DNA of 15,937 bases, taken from Spirochaetaceae bacterium (GTDB taxonomy: Bacteria > Spirochaetota > Spirochaetia > Treponematales > Breznakiellaceae). Every line of letters begins with the position of its first letter. The first letter of the stretch is position 1. Location: contig JAITXS010000051.1 in NCBI GenBank assembly GCA_031284645.1, positions 1 to 15,937 of the forward strand, written 5' to 3'. The notes under the pieces are model-generated. The model did no database searches. It saw only the letters and a program-made list of their open reading frames with translations, and was not told the origin of the DNA. Position numbers and translations under genes: made by a program. This document shows, piece after piece, positions 7,998 through 14,929 of the stretch.

Positions 7998-8431
7998 TTT
8001 TCCCCCTCCTTTGCTAAAAGCGCTTCTACTTTAGCTATAAAAAATTGGGGGCAGGTAAAACATGATTCATTTTTTGCTATATTATACGCCATCTGGGAAC
8101 TGGAACCTTTGGTACTTAAAACGCTGCTGTCCGCTTTATACAATTCGTATTTTATTTTTAAACAATTTTCATATTCACAAAGGACGGCCCGGGCGCGGAC
8201 CTTTTCGCCAAAATAAAGGGGCGCGATATACTTTACCGCAATTGAAGTAACAGGAAACGCAAAACCATATTCTTTCATGGTGTTATATCCGCATCCGATT
8301 TTATGGAGCAGGGCACAGCGGGCTTTTTCAAAATATTTTATATAGTTACCGTGCCAGACAACATTCATCGGGTCAACATCGTAAAATTCAACGGAAAATT
8401 CTATTTCCGCACTAATCTCTTTTGTCTGCAT
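7994..8431 (-). CDS. 4-hydroxybenzoyl-CoA-type (4HBT) acyl thioesterase, ApeK-like
   Basis: The protein has 145 residues, the usual size of a single hotdog thioesterase. The 4HBT signature DVDPMNVVWHGNY (18-30), followed by YFEKAR, contains the catalytic Asp of this family (Asp20 by position) and the adjacent His27. It would hydrolyse an acyl-CoA or acyl-ACP thioester; in this setting it could release or edit the aryl polyene chain. Its ATG follows the acyltransferase stop codon with no gap, and its stop overlaps the LolA-like start as ATGA, so the three genes are almost certainly translationally coupled. It is clearly a thioesterase and not one of the two dehydratases, which have different signatures. 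The substrate is not readable from the sequence. Confidence 0.87.
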   Translation of the reverse strand: MQTKEISAEIEFSVEFYDVDPMNVVWHGNYIKYFEKARCALLHKIGCGYNTMKEYGFAFPVTSIAVKYIAPLYFGEKVRARAVLCEYENCLKIKYELYKADSSVLSTKGSSSQMAYNIAKNESCFTCPQFFIAKVEALLAKEGEK

Positions 8432-9388
8432 CTATTCTCTCCAAAAATCATAAAAATTATACCACTGATACGGATGCTCTTTTGTGTAATATTCTAATAT
8501 CTTTACGAAGGATCGCGCAAGTTCTTGTACCTGTTCCTTTCTTTTGCGCCGTTCCCCTGAAAATTCTATAGTGCTTTTATGAGTATGCATGGTGTATTTC
8601 GAATGTAAGCTTATATCTTTTTTCCGTAACGCAAAAACAAAATAAACCGGAACTTTCAATAATGAGGCAAGGTAAAAAGGGCCTTCGCTCCATTGTGCGT
8701 TTTGACCTAAAAAGGGAAATTCAAAAGTCCGGGTGCCTGTCTCTGCCGATACCCGATCTCCTGCGATAACAACAAGGCCGCCTTGTAAAAGTGTCTCTTC
8801 CAGCTCTGTAATCGTACCCGGATTTATTTCATAGGCGTTTATAAGATGAAGCATGGAGCTTGGATTCAGCTCTTTTAAGAGCCGGTTGAAATTTTCCGTT
8901 ACCGAAAAATCTACAATAGATACAACAGGAAAATGATGTGAAACATTTGTTTTCCCAATGCTGGAGCGTGCCCGAAGCACTTCAACATTGCCAAGATGGG
9001 AGCAGATGACAAGAGCGCCCTGATTATTTTCCAAACGTTCAATAAGGGAAGCGCTGTCATCCCCGCAAAAAATGAGATCTGAAATAACAATTTTTGATGA
9101 CCATGCAACAAGTTTGTCAACAAGAGAAAGAGAAAATGATAAAAAATGCTTATAAGAGCTTAATTTTTTTTTAAGCGGAAGCGTTATCTTTATTTTATTT
9201 AAAAAGCGTTGTGATTCACGGCGTGCTTTTTTCGCAAAGATAAAATAAAAAAAACTGACCGGAAAGGCGCATAACTTCATGCAGAGTACCGGCAGATGTT
9301 TTACAATAAAAAGCATCAATTTAAAATGAGCATAGCCTTGGGAGATTTCTTTTTGAGATGCCCAATGATTTTCGTTTGTTGTTTTCAT
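8432..9388 (-). CDS. HtrB/LPLAT-type acyltransferase (COG4261-like)
   Basis: The protein has 318 residues related to the lauroyl/myristoyl acyltransferase (HtrB/LpxL) superfamily. It has a hydrophobic N-terminal segment (about 23-52), the catalytic H-x4-E motif in HLGNVE (His131, Glu136), a GDR element near residue 213, a FPFLG segment, and the C-terminal WYNFYDFW stretch typical of the COG4261 subgroup that accompanies aryl polyene and flexirubin clusters. It would transfer an acyl chain, perhaps the polyene itself, to a glycolipid on the inner membrane. In Gammaproteobacteria I recall this domain being fused behind the glycosyltransferase in ApeJ; here the two are separate genes three bases apart. 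Treponemes are thought to lack lipid A, so a housekeeping LpxL role is unlikely. Confidence 0.85.
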   Translation of the reverse strand: MKTTNENHWASQKEISQGYAHFKLMLFIVKHLPVLCMKLCAFPVSFFYFIFAKKARRESQRFLNKIKITLPLKKKLSSYKHFLSFSLSLVDKLVAWSSKIVISDLIFCGDDSASLIERLENNQGALVICSHLGNVEVLRARSSIGKTNVSHHFPVVSIVDFSVTENFNRLLKELNPSSMLHLINAYEINPGTITELEETLLQGGLVVIAGDRVSAETGTRTFEFPFLGQNAQWSEGPFYLASLLKVPVYFVFALRKKDISLHSKYTMHTHKSTIEFSGERRKRKEQVQELARSFVKILEYYTKEHPYQWYNFYDFWRE

Positions 9389-9391
9389 TTT

Positions 9392-10165
9392 TTATGTGTG
9401 CAAAGCTACCCTTCTGAAATTCCACCGGATAAGGGAAGGAAGACGAAATACCATGCCAAAAAATAATTTGGTAAAGACAAAAGATATTCGTATATTATCG
9501 CGCAGGGGATGAAAGTGGGAGAGGCCGCCTTGCGGATAGCTCACCTGCAGGGGATAAAATACAAGCGGTATATGCTCCCAATAAAGACGGACAAGGATTT
9601 CAACATCAAATCCCATCCTTTTATCAAAAAAATGTTTATGTATCAGACGAAAAACACTTTCAACCGGATACACCCGAAAACCGCACAAGGCATCGGGAAT
9701 AGCTGTGGAAAGCGTGACGATTTTTGCCCAAAACACGGAGATTTTTCTCCCGTTCACGCGGCTCTTCGGCGCATTCTTGTCAAACTCCGGTAAACCGCAT
9801 ATCACCGCGCCCGGATCGGCGGCTGATTTTTCTAAAAAAAATTTAACGGCAGAAGTATCATGCTGTCCGTCCGCGTCAAGCTGAAGCGCATTGTCACATT
9901 GTAAATCGTACGCTTTATCTATACCTGTCATAACAGCCGCACCCTTGCCCCCGTTTTTCTCCCGGGCAAGTAAAACAATCTGCTTAAACTCTCTCTCTAC
10001 ACTCGAAAGATATGTTTTTGTCTCTTCATCGCTGCCGTCATCAACAATAATAATCGGTATATCATAACAGACAAGATCACGTATAAGCGCGCGTATGGTT
10101 TTCCCGTGATTGTATACGGGAATAATAAAGCACGTTTTTATCGGGCCGCTCTTATGCTCTTTCAT
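9392..10165 (-). CDS. Family 2 (GT-A) glycosyltransferase of the aryl polyene cluster
   Basis: The protein has 257 residues and a GT-A fold of the DPM1-like GT2 branch. Motifs are the nucleotide-binding start FIIPVYNHG, VDDGSDEET (41-49), the conserved NGGKGAA around residue 71, and the metal-binding DADGQ (97-101). CGFRVYP followed by GFDVEIL is typical of this branch. It should transfer a sugar from a nucleotide or lipid donor; the acceptor is unknown, but its partner genes suggest a lipid anchor for the polyene. It has no C-terminal acyltransferase domain, since that is the next gene. Its start overlaps the dehydratase stop by 14 bases. GT2 membership is clear; the acceptor and sugar are not. 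Confidence 0.87.
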   Translation of the reverse strand: MKEHKSGPIKTCFIIPVYNHGKTIRALIRDLVCYDIPIIIVDDGSDEETKTYLSSVEREFKQIVLLAREKNGGKGAAVMTGIDKAYDLQCDNALQLDADGQHDTSAVKFFLEKSAADPGAVICGLPEFDKNAPKSRVNGRKISVFWAKIVTLSTAIPDALCGFRVYPVESVFRLIHKHFFDKRMGFDVEILVRLYWEHIPLVFYPLQVSYPQGGLSHFHPLRDNIRISFVFTKLFFGMVFRLPSLIRWNFRRVALHT

Positions 10166-10511
10166 TTTCTGCCCCGATAATGATGGTACCGGAAGAATAG
10201 ATGATATTCCCTTCAGGATTCTTCATGGTAAAACCAAGAGCCCCTGTTTCTTTTTTATACGACAATGCCAAAGAAACAGGAAAACCGGGTCTTATAATAC
10301 TTGAGAATTTCAAGCGTTTTGCCTTCTGTATCAAGAGGGCACTTCTTAAATATTTCGCGGCAAGGCGGATCACTATTTCAATTTGGGCCAGGGCCGGAAG
10401 GAGTTTAAAGCCGGGGAAATGCCCGTCAAAATAATCCCAATCTTCAGCAGGAGTAAATTCGATCTCAACTGAGTTATCACTTTGTTTTAACACTTTTTCA
10501 TTGTACGTCAT
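10152..10511 (-). CDS. apeI: ApeI-like hotdog dehydratase (FabZ-related)
   Basis: The protein has 119 residues with one hotdog domain. The key motif YFDGHFPGFKLLPALAQIE (27-45) supplies the catalytic His31 and a Glu45 on the facing helix, as in ApeI and other FabA/FabZ-type dehydratases. It would dehydrate 3-hydroxyacyl-ACP to the enoyl-ACP; lack of an enoyl reductase in the operon would leave the double bonds conjugated. The ATG is the only good start. An AAGGAG lies about 17 bases upstream, separated by a tract of seven A, which is longer than ideal. A 63-base gap with a hairpin separates it from the apeGH fusion. Its partner is probably the ApeP-like gene at 3204-3680. Confidence 0.87.
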   Translation of the reverse strand: MTYNEKVLKQSDNSVEIEFTPAEDWDYFDGHFPGFKLLPALAQIEIVIRLAAKYLRSALLIQKAKRLKFSSIIRPGFPVSLALSYKKETGALGFTMKNPEGNIIYSSGTIIIGAENERA

Positions 10512-10543
10512 AGTCGTTTTTTTGTAATCTCCTTAAATTAAAT

Positions 10544-10587
10544 GTTTAACGATGCGTGCGGGATTTTTTCGCACTCAACGGTTAAAC
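10544..10587 (-). promoter_or_regulatory. Intercistronic hairpin between apeGH and apeI
   Basis: GTTTAAC/GTTAAAC (seven pairs, 10544-10550 with 10581-10587) encloses a second helix GTGCG/CGCAC (10556-10560 with 10570-10574). The stop codon of the ligase gene (10575-10577) lies inside it. In the transcript it is followed by AU-rich sequence but no clear U-tract, so it may be an mRNA processing or stability element or a weak attenuator, not a full terminator. Confidence 0.5.
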
Positions 10588-12395
10588 AAATATTTTATAT
10601 CATCTTTTTTTTTCTTACCCTGAGAATCAACCGGGATTTTTTCGATATAACGCCATTTTTTCGGCAGCACGACCGGCTCAAAAAAACGGGCAAGGTATTC
10701 GGTAAAATAGTTGTTTATCCCGAATTTCGGCATATCTTTAAAAAACTCTTCTCCGTTTTTATTGAACACAATGGCCGCAGCAAGATACTGCCGTCTGTCT
10801 TCCAGCGCAATAACGGCGGCTTCCGAGACAAGACCTGAGAGCATCAAACGGCTTTCGACTTCAGTAAGGGAGACCCGTTTCTCTTCGATTTTTACTATTG
10901 AGTCGACTCGTCCTTTAAGAAGAAAAGACCCGTCTTCAAGGATTTGTACAAGGTCACCGCTTATAAAACCTGCTTTGTCCTTTATATACGGTGAGCGGAC
11001 GACAAGGGCTCCTTTCTTCTCACCGTCTTCTTGCATCCAGATTTTCACGGTATCGTACGGTTTCCAATTCTCTCCGTCTTTGGATATCCGGTATGCGATT
11101 CCCGCTGTTTCCGTACTGCCGTAAAATTCAACGGGCCAGAATCCTAAAAGGGCCTCTGTTTTTTGGGCTGTTTCACGGGGAAGAGCGCCCCCCGAGCTAA
11201 AAATAAGCGGTGTTTTTAACTGATACTGAATATCAATTTCTACCACCCGTTTTAAAAATGCAGGTACGGTAATAATGGTATAAGGTGTGTCGCAAAAGCG
11301 GTTTAATTCTTCGGGAAATTCAATGCGCGTTTGCCGGAACGGAATACCCGCAGTAAACGGGAGCAGAACCGCATCCAAAAGGCCGTAAATATGATGTTGA
11401 CTTACGGTAGAGCAGAACGGACGCGTTAAAAACTCTTTCCCCCATTTTGAGATAAGATAACAATTATCAGTCTCAAGCTCAGAAAGGCTGTGCTCAAATG
11501 CTTTTTGTTTTCCGGTTGAGCCTGAGGTAAACAATACAACAGAGGCTTTTTCCGGATCAAGGGCGGCATCAAAGAGTTTCCGGTCAACGGCTGCGTTCTC
11601 TGCTGTGTCCGCCGAAAGAATATCGTTGATATTATACGAATCAGGGACATTTTGATCGCTTAGAAAGGCGCTCTCCTTGTCCCGAATTTCAGCAAGATAT
11701 GAGGGAGCAAGATTGGCCGTTAAAAGAATTGTTTTTTGACTGCGCTGCAAAGAGTTAAAAGCAACAATAAAAAAATACGAATCCTCGCAGTGTAAAAACC
11801 ATTTTTGATTATCCACGCTTTGTATAAAACGGCATAATTTTGCCGTATCCCGAATAAAATCTTTCCAGTATTTGTAAATTCCGTCGGAAAAAATTCCATC
11901 GTAACAGACAATGAGATCCTGCGCTCTTGAGGTACTCTTAATCATGGAAAGCGGCACGGCACGTGATATCTTTTTTTTCATCATTTTCCGAATTCCCATT
12001 TCTCCGAAAATAAGAATCCCTATCAGTATATACGAGATAAAACCGTTATAGATCAGCCAGAGTATTTTTGATTTTGAAAAAAAAGTGAACAGGGCAAAAG
12101 CACCGTTGCCGACAAAAAACAGACACCATACAAGCGTGACTTTCCGGCAGTACCGGTAAATTTGTTTTTCGGCAGGTGAACCTTTTATTGATTTATCCCC
12201 GAGGGTCGCAAAACGAAAAATAATAACCGGCGGAATAAAAAAACTGATTCCGAAAACGAACAGCATGATCAAGTTGATAATTACCGGATAGAGTTGTAAA
12301 AAAGCAAGTTCTTTCGCAAAAAAAACAATCAGGGCAATTACCGGCACGATTAAAATTTTAAGAGCAAAGCGGCGGAAAAAATCCAGGGCTTTCAT
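10575..12395 (-). CDS. apeH: ApeG-ApeH fusion: membrane domain plus aryl-acid AMP-ligase
   Basis: The protein has 606 residues. Residues 1-140 hold about four membrane helices (12-30, 35-62, 85-107, 110-132) with YCRKVTLVWCLFFVGNGAFA and a WLIYNGFISYILIG block, matching the COG4648 membrane proteins encoded as ApeG in APE clusters. The rest is an adenylate-forming ligase: phosphate-binding TSGSTGKQK (290-298), YGSTET (425-430), SGDL (479-482), the hinge GRVDSIVKIEEKRVSL (495-510) and the C-terminal lysine loop SQGKKKK (591-597). ApeH-type ligases activate an aromatic acid such as 4-hydroxybenzoate and load it onto ACP. Here the ligase is tied to the membrane in one polypeptide. Its ATG overlaps the ACP2 stop as ATGA. 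A run of nine A encodes the lysine loop near the end. Substrate specificity cannot be read by eye. Confidence 0.88.
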   Translation of the reverse strand: MKALDFFRRFALKILIVPVIALIVFFAKELAFLQLYPVIINLIMLFVFGISFFIPPVIIFRFATLGDKSIKGSPAEKQIYRYCRKVTLVWCLFFVGNGAFALFTFFSKSKILWLIYNGFISYILIGILIFGEMGIRKMMKKKISRAVPLSMIKSTSRAQDLIVCYDGIFSDGIYKYWKDFIRDTAKLCRFIQSVDNQKWFLHCEDSYFFIVAFNSLQRSQKTILLTANLAPSYLAEIRDKESAFLSDQNVPDSYNINDILSADTAENAAVDRKLFDAALDPEKASVVLFTSGSTGKQKAFEHSLSELETDNCYLISKWGKEFLTRPFCSTVSQHHIYGLLDAVLLPFTAGIPFRQTRIEFPEELNRFCDTPYTIITVPAFLKRVVEIDIQYQLKTPLIFSSGGALPRETAQKTEALLGFWPVEFYGSTETAGIAYRISKDGENWKPYDTVKIWMQEDGEKKGALVVRSPYIKDKAGFISGDLVQILEDGSFLLKGRVDSIVKIEEKRVSLTEVESRLMLSGLVSEAAVIALEDRRQYLAAAIVFNKNGEEFFKDMPKFGINNYFTEYLARFFEPVVLPKKWRYIEKIPVDSQGKKKKDDIKYLFNR

Positions 12396-12637
12396 TTTTT
12401 CAATAGATTGTAGATGATATCGGTAAGGTCCTGCACGGTACGCACTTGTTTAAAAAGCTCACTGTCAATTTTCCCGTCAAGATACGGTTTTAATTCTACA
12501 ATAAGATCAACAGCATCTATTGAATCAAGACCGAGTTCTTCAAAAAGTTTGGACTCGCTTTTTATCTCGCCGCTCTCAATCTCAAAGCGCTCGGACAGGA
12601 TTTCCCTGATTTTATTATATACATCATCTTTGGTCAT
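12392..12637 (-). CDS. Acyl carrier protein 2 (ApeF/E-like)
   Basis: This 81-residue acyl carrier protein has the phosphopantetheine site LGLDSIDAVDL (Ser39). I place the start at the ATG ending at 12637, because GGAG lies a few bases before it; an in-frame ATG 36 bases upstream would add a basic stretch absent from ACPs. The gene begins 14 bases inside the 3' end of ACP1 in another frame, so the two are translationally coupled. It is acidic, as expected. The tandem ACP pair is typical of APE clusters (apeE, apeF), where one carries the starter and growing chain; which one does so here is not decidable from the sequence. Confidence 0.9.
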   Translation of the reverse strand: MTKDDVYNKIREILSERFEIESGEIKSESKLFEELGLDSIDAVDLIVELKPYLDGKIDSELFKQVRTVQDLTDIIYNLLKK

Positions 12638-12899
12638 CGTTTTTCTCCATTTCAGATGAGATATAAGCGGCAAGAGCGTTTACGGAAGCAAAATATGTTT
12701 TATTCCCCTCATTTTCCGAGGAAAATTTTACGCCGAATTTCTTTTTTATCGCTATACCTAACTCCAGTGCGTCAATGGAATCAAGGCCAAGCCCCGATCC
12801 GAAAATGGCTTCATCGTCTTTAATGTTTTCAGGCGATATGTCTTCAAGTTCAAGGGAGTTTACAATAAGCTCTTTTATCTCTTGTTTTAGGTTTTCCAT
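12624..12899 (-). CDS. Acyl carrier protein 1 (ApeE/F-like), first gene of the operon
   Basis: This 91-residue acyl carrier protein has the site GLGLDSIDALELG (Ser41). The preceding stretch ENLKQEIKELIV and the GSGLGLDSIDALEL context are characteristic of APE-type ACPs. Ser41 would receive 4'-phosphopantetheine and carry the acyl chain between ketosynthase, reductase and dehydratases. No phosphopantetheinyl transferase gene is in the window, so a cellular one must serve. The start codon lies only eight bases after a consensus-like -10 box and has no Shine-Dalgarno sequence, so its mRNA is predicted to be leaderless or nearly so. Codons upstream offer no other start, and the N-terminus at this ATG fits the family. 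Confidence 0.9.
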   Translation of the reverse strand: MENLKQEIKELIVNSLELEDISPENIKDDEAIFGSGLGLDSIDALELGIAIKKKFGVKFSSENEGNKTYFASVNALAAYISSEMEKNDDQR

Positions 12900-12907
12900 G
12901 CTTTAAT

Positions 12908-12936
12908 AATATACTTACGGGGCTGCTCCGTGTCAA
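12908..12936 (-). promoter_or_regulatory. Sigma-70-like promoter of the aryl-polyene-type operon
   Basis: On the minus strand, TTGACA (12931-12936) is followed after exactly 17 bases by TATATT (12908-12913). The -35 is perfect and the -10 is one base off TATAAT. Only eight bases separate the -10 from the ATG of ACP1, placing the expected start of transcription within about two bases of the start codon. Confidence 0.75.
12917..12931. promoter_or_regulatory. Imperfect palindrome in the promoter spacer (possible operator)
   Basis: ACGGGGCTGCTCCGT is a 15-base dyad with arms of seven and one mismatched pair. It fills the region between -10 and -35, where a bound repressor or MerR-type activator could act. 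The half-site ACGGGG recurs at 12945-12950 (as CCCCGT) and at 12973-12978. No regulator gene is in the window. Confidence 0.4.
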
Positions 12937-13080
12937 CAGCAATTCCCCGTTTGATCGGCAATTCTGATTTTTACGGGGTATTTTATGTTAGATTTTATCC
13001 TGTACGACCTTTAAAAATGGGAATTCCGCGATCTTTCAGGAGAGCTTGATTAAGGGCCTTTTGTCCGTTAGCATACATAT

Positions 13081-13944
13081 GTGGATTGGCTCACAACATT
13101 ATCCGGTATATATGGCAAATTTATCAGCCCTGTGCTTGATGTAACGATTCTTGCCTTTTTAATTTATAAAGCCTATGAGCTTTTGGCAAAAACACAGGCC
13201 GTGCAACTGATAAAGGGGGCAGGTTTTCTTGCTCTTATCTATGGTCTTGCCTATGTTTTCAAGTTAAGCGCCTTGCTTTGGATATTAAAATTTTTGTCTC
13301 CCGGACTTTTTATTGCAATCGCAATTATTTTCCAGCCTGAACTGCGGAAAATAATCATTAAGCTTGGGCTTACCGAGATTTTTAGTCCGAGCAATAAACC
13401 ACGAACCGGACAACTTGACTCGGTGATTACTGCGGCTGAGATTTTAAGTGAACAGCGGCGGGGTATGCTGATAGTCTTTCCCCGTCGTTCCAATCTCAGT
13501 CAAATTATCGGAACCGGTACAAAAATTAACGGCGAGATTTCCTCAACGTTGATTGTTACGGTTTTTCAGTTTGACGGCCCCCTGCATGACGGCGCGATGA
13601 TTATTCAAAACGGTAAAATCGCCGCTGCCGGATGCTTTTTACCGCTTTCCGAAGAGCAGAATATACGAAAAAGTTTTGGTACGCGTCACCGGGCCGCGCT
13701 TGGCATGACCGAAGTTTCCGATGCGGTAGTGCTGGTTGTTTCCGAGGAAACAGGAGCCATGTCCCTTGCCTTTGAATCACAGATATATTACGATCTTTCG
13801 GCAAATGAAATTCTGCAAAAATTACGCTCGCTTTTAGACAGAAATACAACAGGGTCGGAAAACATCATAAAAAAAGAGGATCTCATACATGGGGATATAG
13901 AAAAGGCGGAGCTTAATACGGGAGAGGGGTCGATGCTTCCATGA
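13081..13944 (+). CDS. cdaA: Diadenylate cyclase CdaA (DAC domain, c-di-AMP synthase)
   Basis: The protein has 287 residues. Three N-terminal membrane helices (about 15-35, 40-60, 65-85) precede a cytoplasmic DAC domain. The catalytic motifs are both present: LHDGA (168-172) and GTRHRAALG (200-208), with AAAGCFLPLSE between them. It condenses two ATP molecules into cyclic di-AMP, which governs potassium and osmotic balance and cell-wall homeostasis in many bacteria. The start is GTG; an in-frame TAG lies 12 bases upstream, so no earlier start is possible. There is no clear Shine-Dalgarno sequence. It is divergent from the aryl-polyene-type operon and is followed seven bases after its stop by cdaR. 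The acidic tail after residue 255 is not conserved. I saw no convincing promoter of its own. Confidence 0.95.
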   Translation: MDWLTTLSGIYGKFISPVLDVTILAFLIYKAYELLAKTQAVQLIKGAGFLALIYGLAYVFKLSALLWILKFLSPGLFIAIAIIFQPELRKIIIKLGLTEIFSPSNKPRTGQLDSVITAAEILSEQRRGMLIVFPRRSNLSQIIGTGTKINGEISSTLIVTVFQFDGPLHDGAMIIQNGKIAAAGCFLPLSEEQNIRKSFGTRHRAALGMTEVSDAVVLVVSEETGAMSLAFESQIYYDLSANEILQKLRSLLDRNTTGSENIIKKEDLIHGDIEKAELNTGEGSMLP

Positions 13945-13957
13945 TGAAAGGATGTAT

Positions 13958-14908
13958 GTGTTGAATACAAGAGATTTTTTTATATCGCTGACGAATAATT
14001 GGCCGGCAAAAATCCTTTCAATTATGCTGGCTATTGGTCTTTTTATTTTTCAAAGAATAAACACGCTGGACAGCCGGGGTTTTGATGTTCCGCTTAATCT
14101 TACCAGCAATCAGCATGATTTGGCACCGACAAAACTCCTGCCTGAAAAGGTGCGGGTTGTCGCTCAAACAACCCGTGCGGAACTGGAAAATATTTCAGAA
14201 AATGATATTATAGCAAGTATTGATTTATCGAGCTATGAAGAACCGGGAACTTATGACATAAGGATAGAAATACATCCTTCGATAAATATTCTTGATCTTG
14301 ATTCACTTGCGCTCAGCGTGTACCCGCGGGATATAAAAATAACGCTTGACCCACGGGAAGGAAAGTATGTTTCGGTAAAACCTGTGTATAAAGGCTCGGT
14401 CGCCCCGGGTTATGAATTGGTTTCTCAGAGCATTACACCAAATCAGGTTTATGTTGAAGGCCCGCAGACAATAGTTGCCGGGATTATTTCCGTACCGACA
14501 GAACAAATTGATATTACCGGACGCGACACTAATATCATGCGTATAGTGCGGGTCGGAACGTATAATCCGCTTATAACATTAAGTGAATCGAATTTTCAGT
14601 TTAGCGCCGAGCTTAAAAGCATTAAAAAAATAGAAGAATGGCGTGATCTTCCCATTACATTTACAAATCTGCCTGAAAATTTACACGTTACAAGTACCGA
14701 TTTTAAAGGTTTTATCAGACTACAGGGAAACGAGCGTGATATATCGACCTATACACCGGAAGCCGGCGTACTCTTTGTTGACTGTTCGCCTATAAGCTCC
14801 CCGGGGAATTATCCTGATATGCCTGTTGCAGTGCATGTTCCCGATAATTTTACGGTGTTACAGTACGTACCGGACACTCTTGCCATTACGATAACAGATG
14901 CGCCGTAA
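13958..14908 (+). CDS. cdaR: CdaR/YbbR-domain regulator of diadenylate cyclase
   Basis: The protein has about 316 residues: a single N-terminal membrane anchor (about 15-33, WPAKILSIMLAIGLFIF), then an extracytoplasmic region of repeated YbbR domains, all beta-strand, with the recurring pattern of a P-x-V-x-V-x-G/T turn, for example QVYVEGP. Family knowledge: CdaR binds CdaA at the membrane and adjusts c-di-AMP synthesis; the two genes are adjacent in Firmicutes and spirochaetes, as here. An ATG exists at 13952, but it overlaps the only Shine-Dalgarno-like AAAGGA (13947-13952). I therefore prefer the in-frame GTG at 13958; the TTG at 13961 is equally possible. The gene ends at 14908, immediately before the repeat region. 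Confidence 0.88.
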   Translation: MLNTRDFFISLTNNWPAKILSIMLAIGLFIFQRINTLDSRGFDVPLNLTSNQHDLAPTKLLPEKVRVVAQTTRAELENISENDIIASIDLSSYEEPGTYDIRIEIHPSINILDLDSLALSVYPRDIKITLDPREGKYVSVKPVYKGSVAPGYELVSQSITPNQVYVEGPQTIVAGIISVPTEQIDITGRDTNIMRIVRVGTYNPLITLSESNFQFSAELKSIKKIEEWRDLPITFTNLPENLHVTSTDFKGFIRLQGNERDISTYTPEAGVLFVDCSPISSPGNYPDMPVAVHVPDNFTVLQYVPDTLAITITDAP

Positions 14909-14929
14909 AAAGAGAATGAGGATAGGGTA

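Noticed and set aside
12638..12673. Longer N-terminus for ACP2
   Set aside because: The added twelve residues are basic and unlike ACPs, and the good ribosome-binding site belongs to the ATG ending at 12637.
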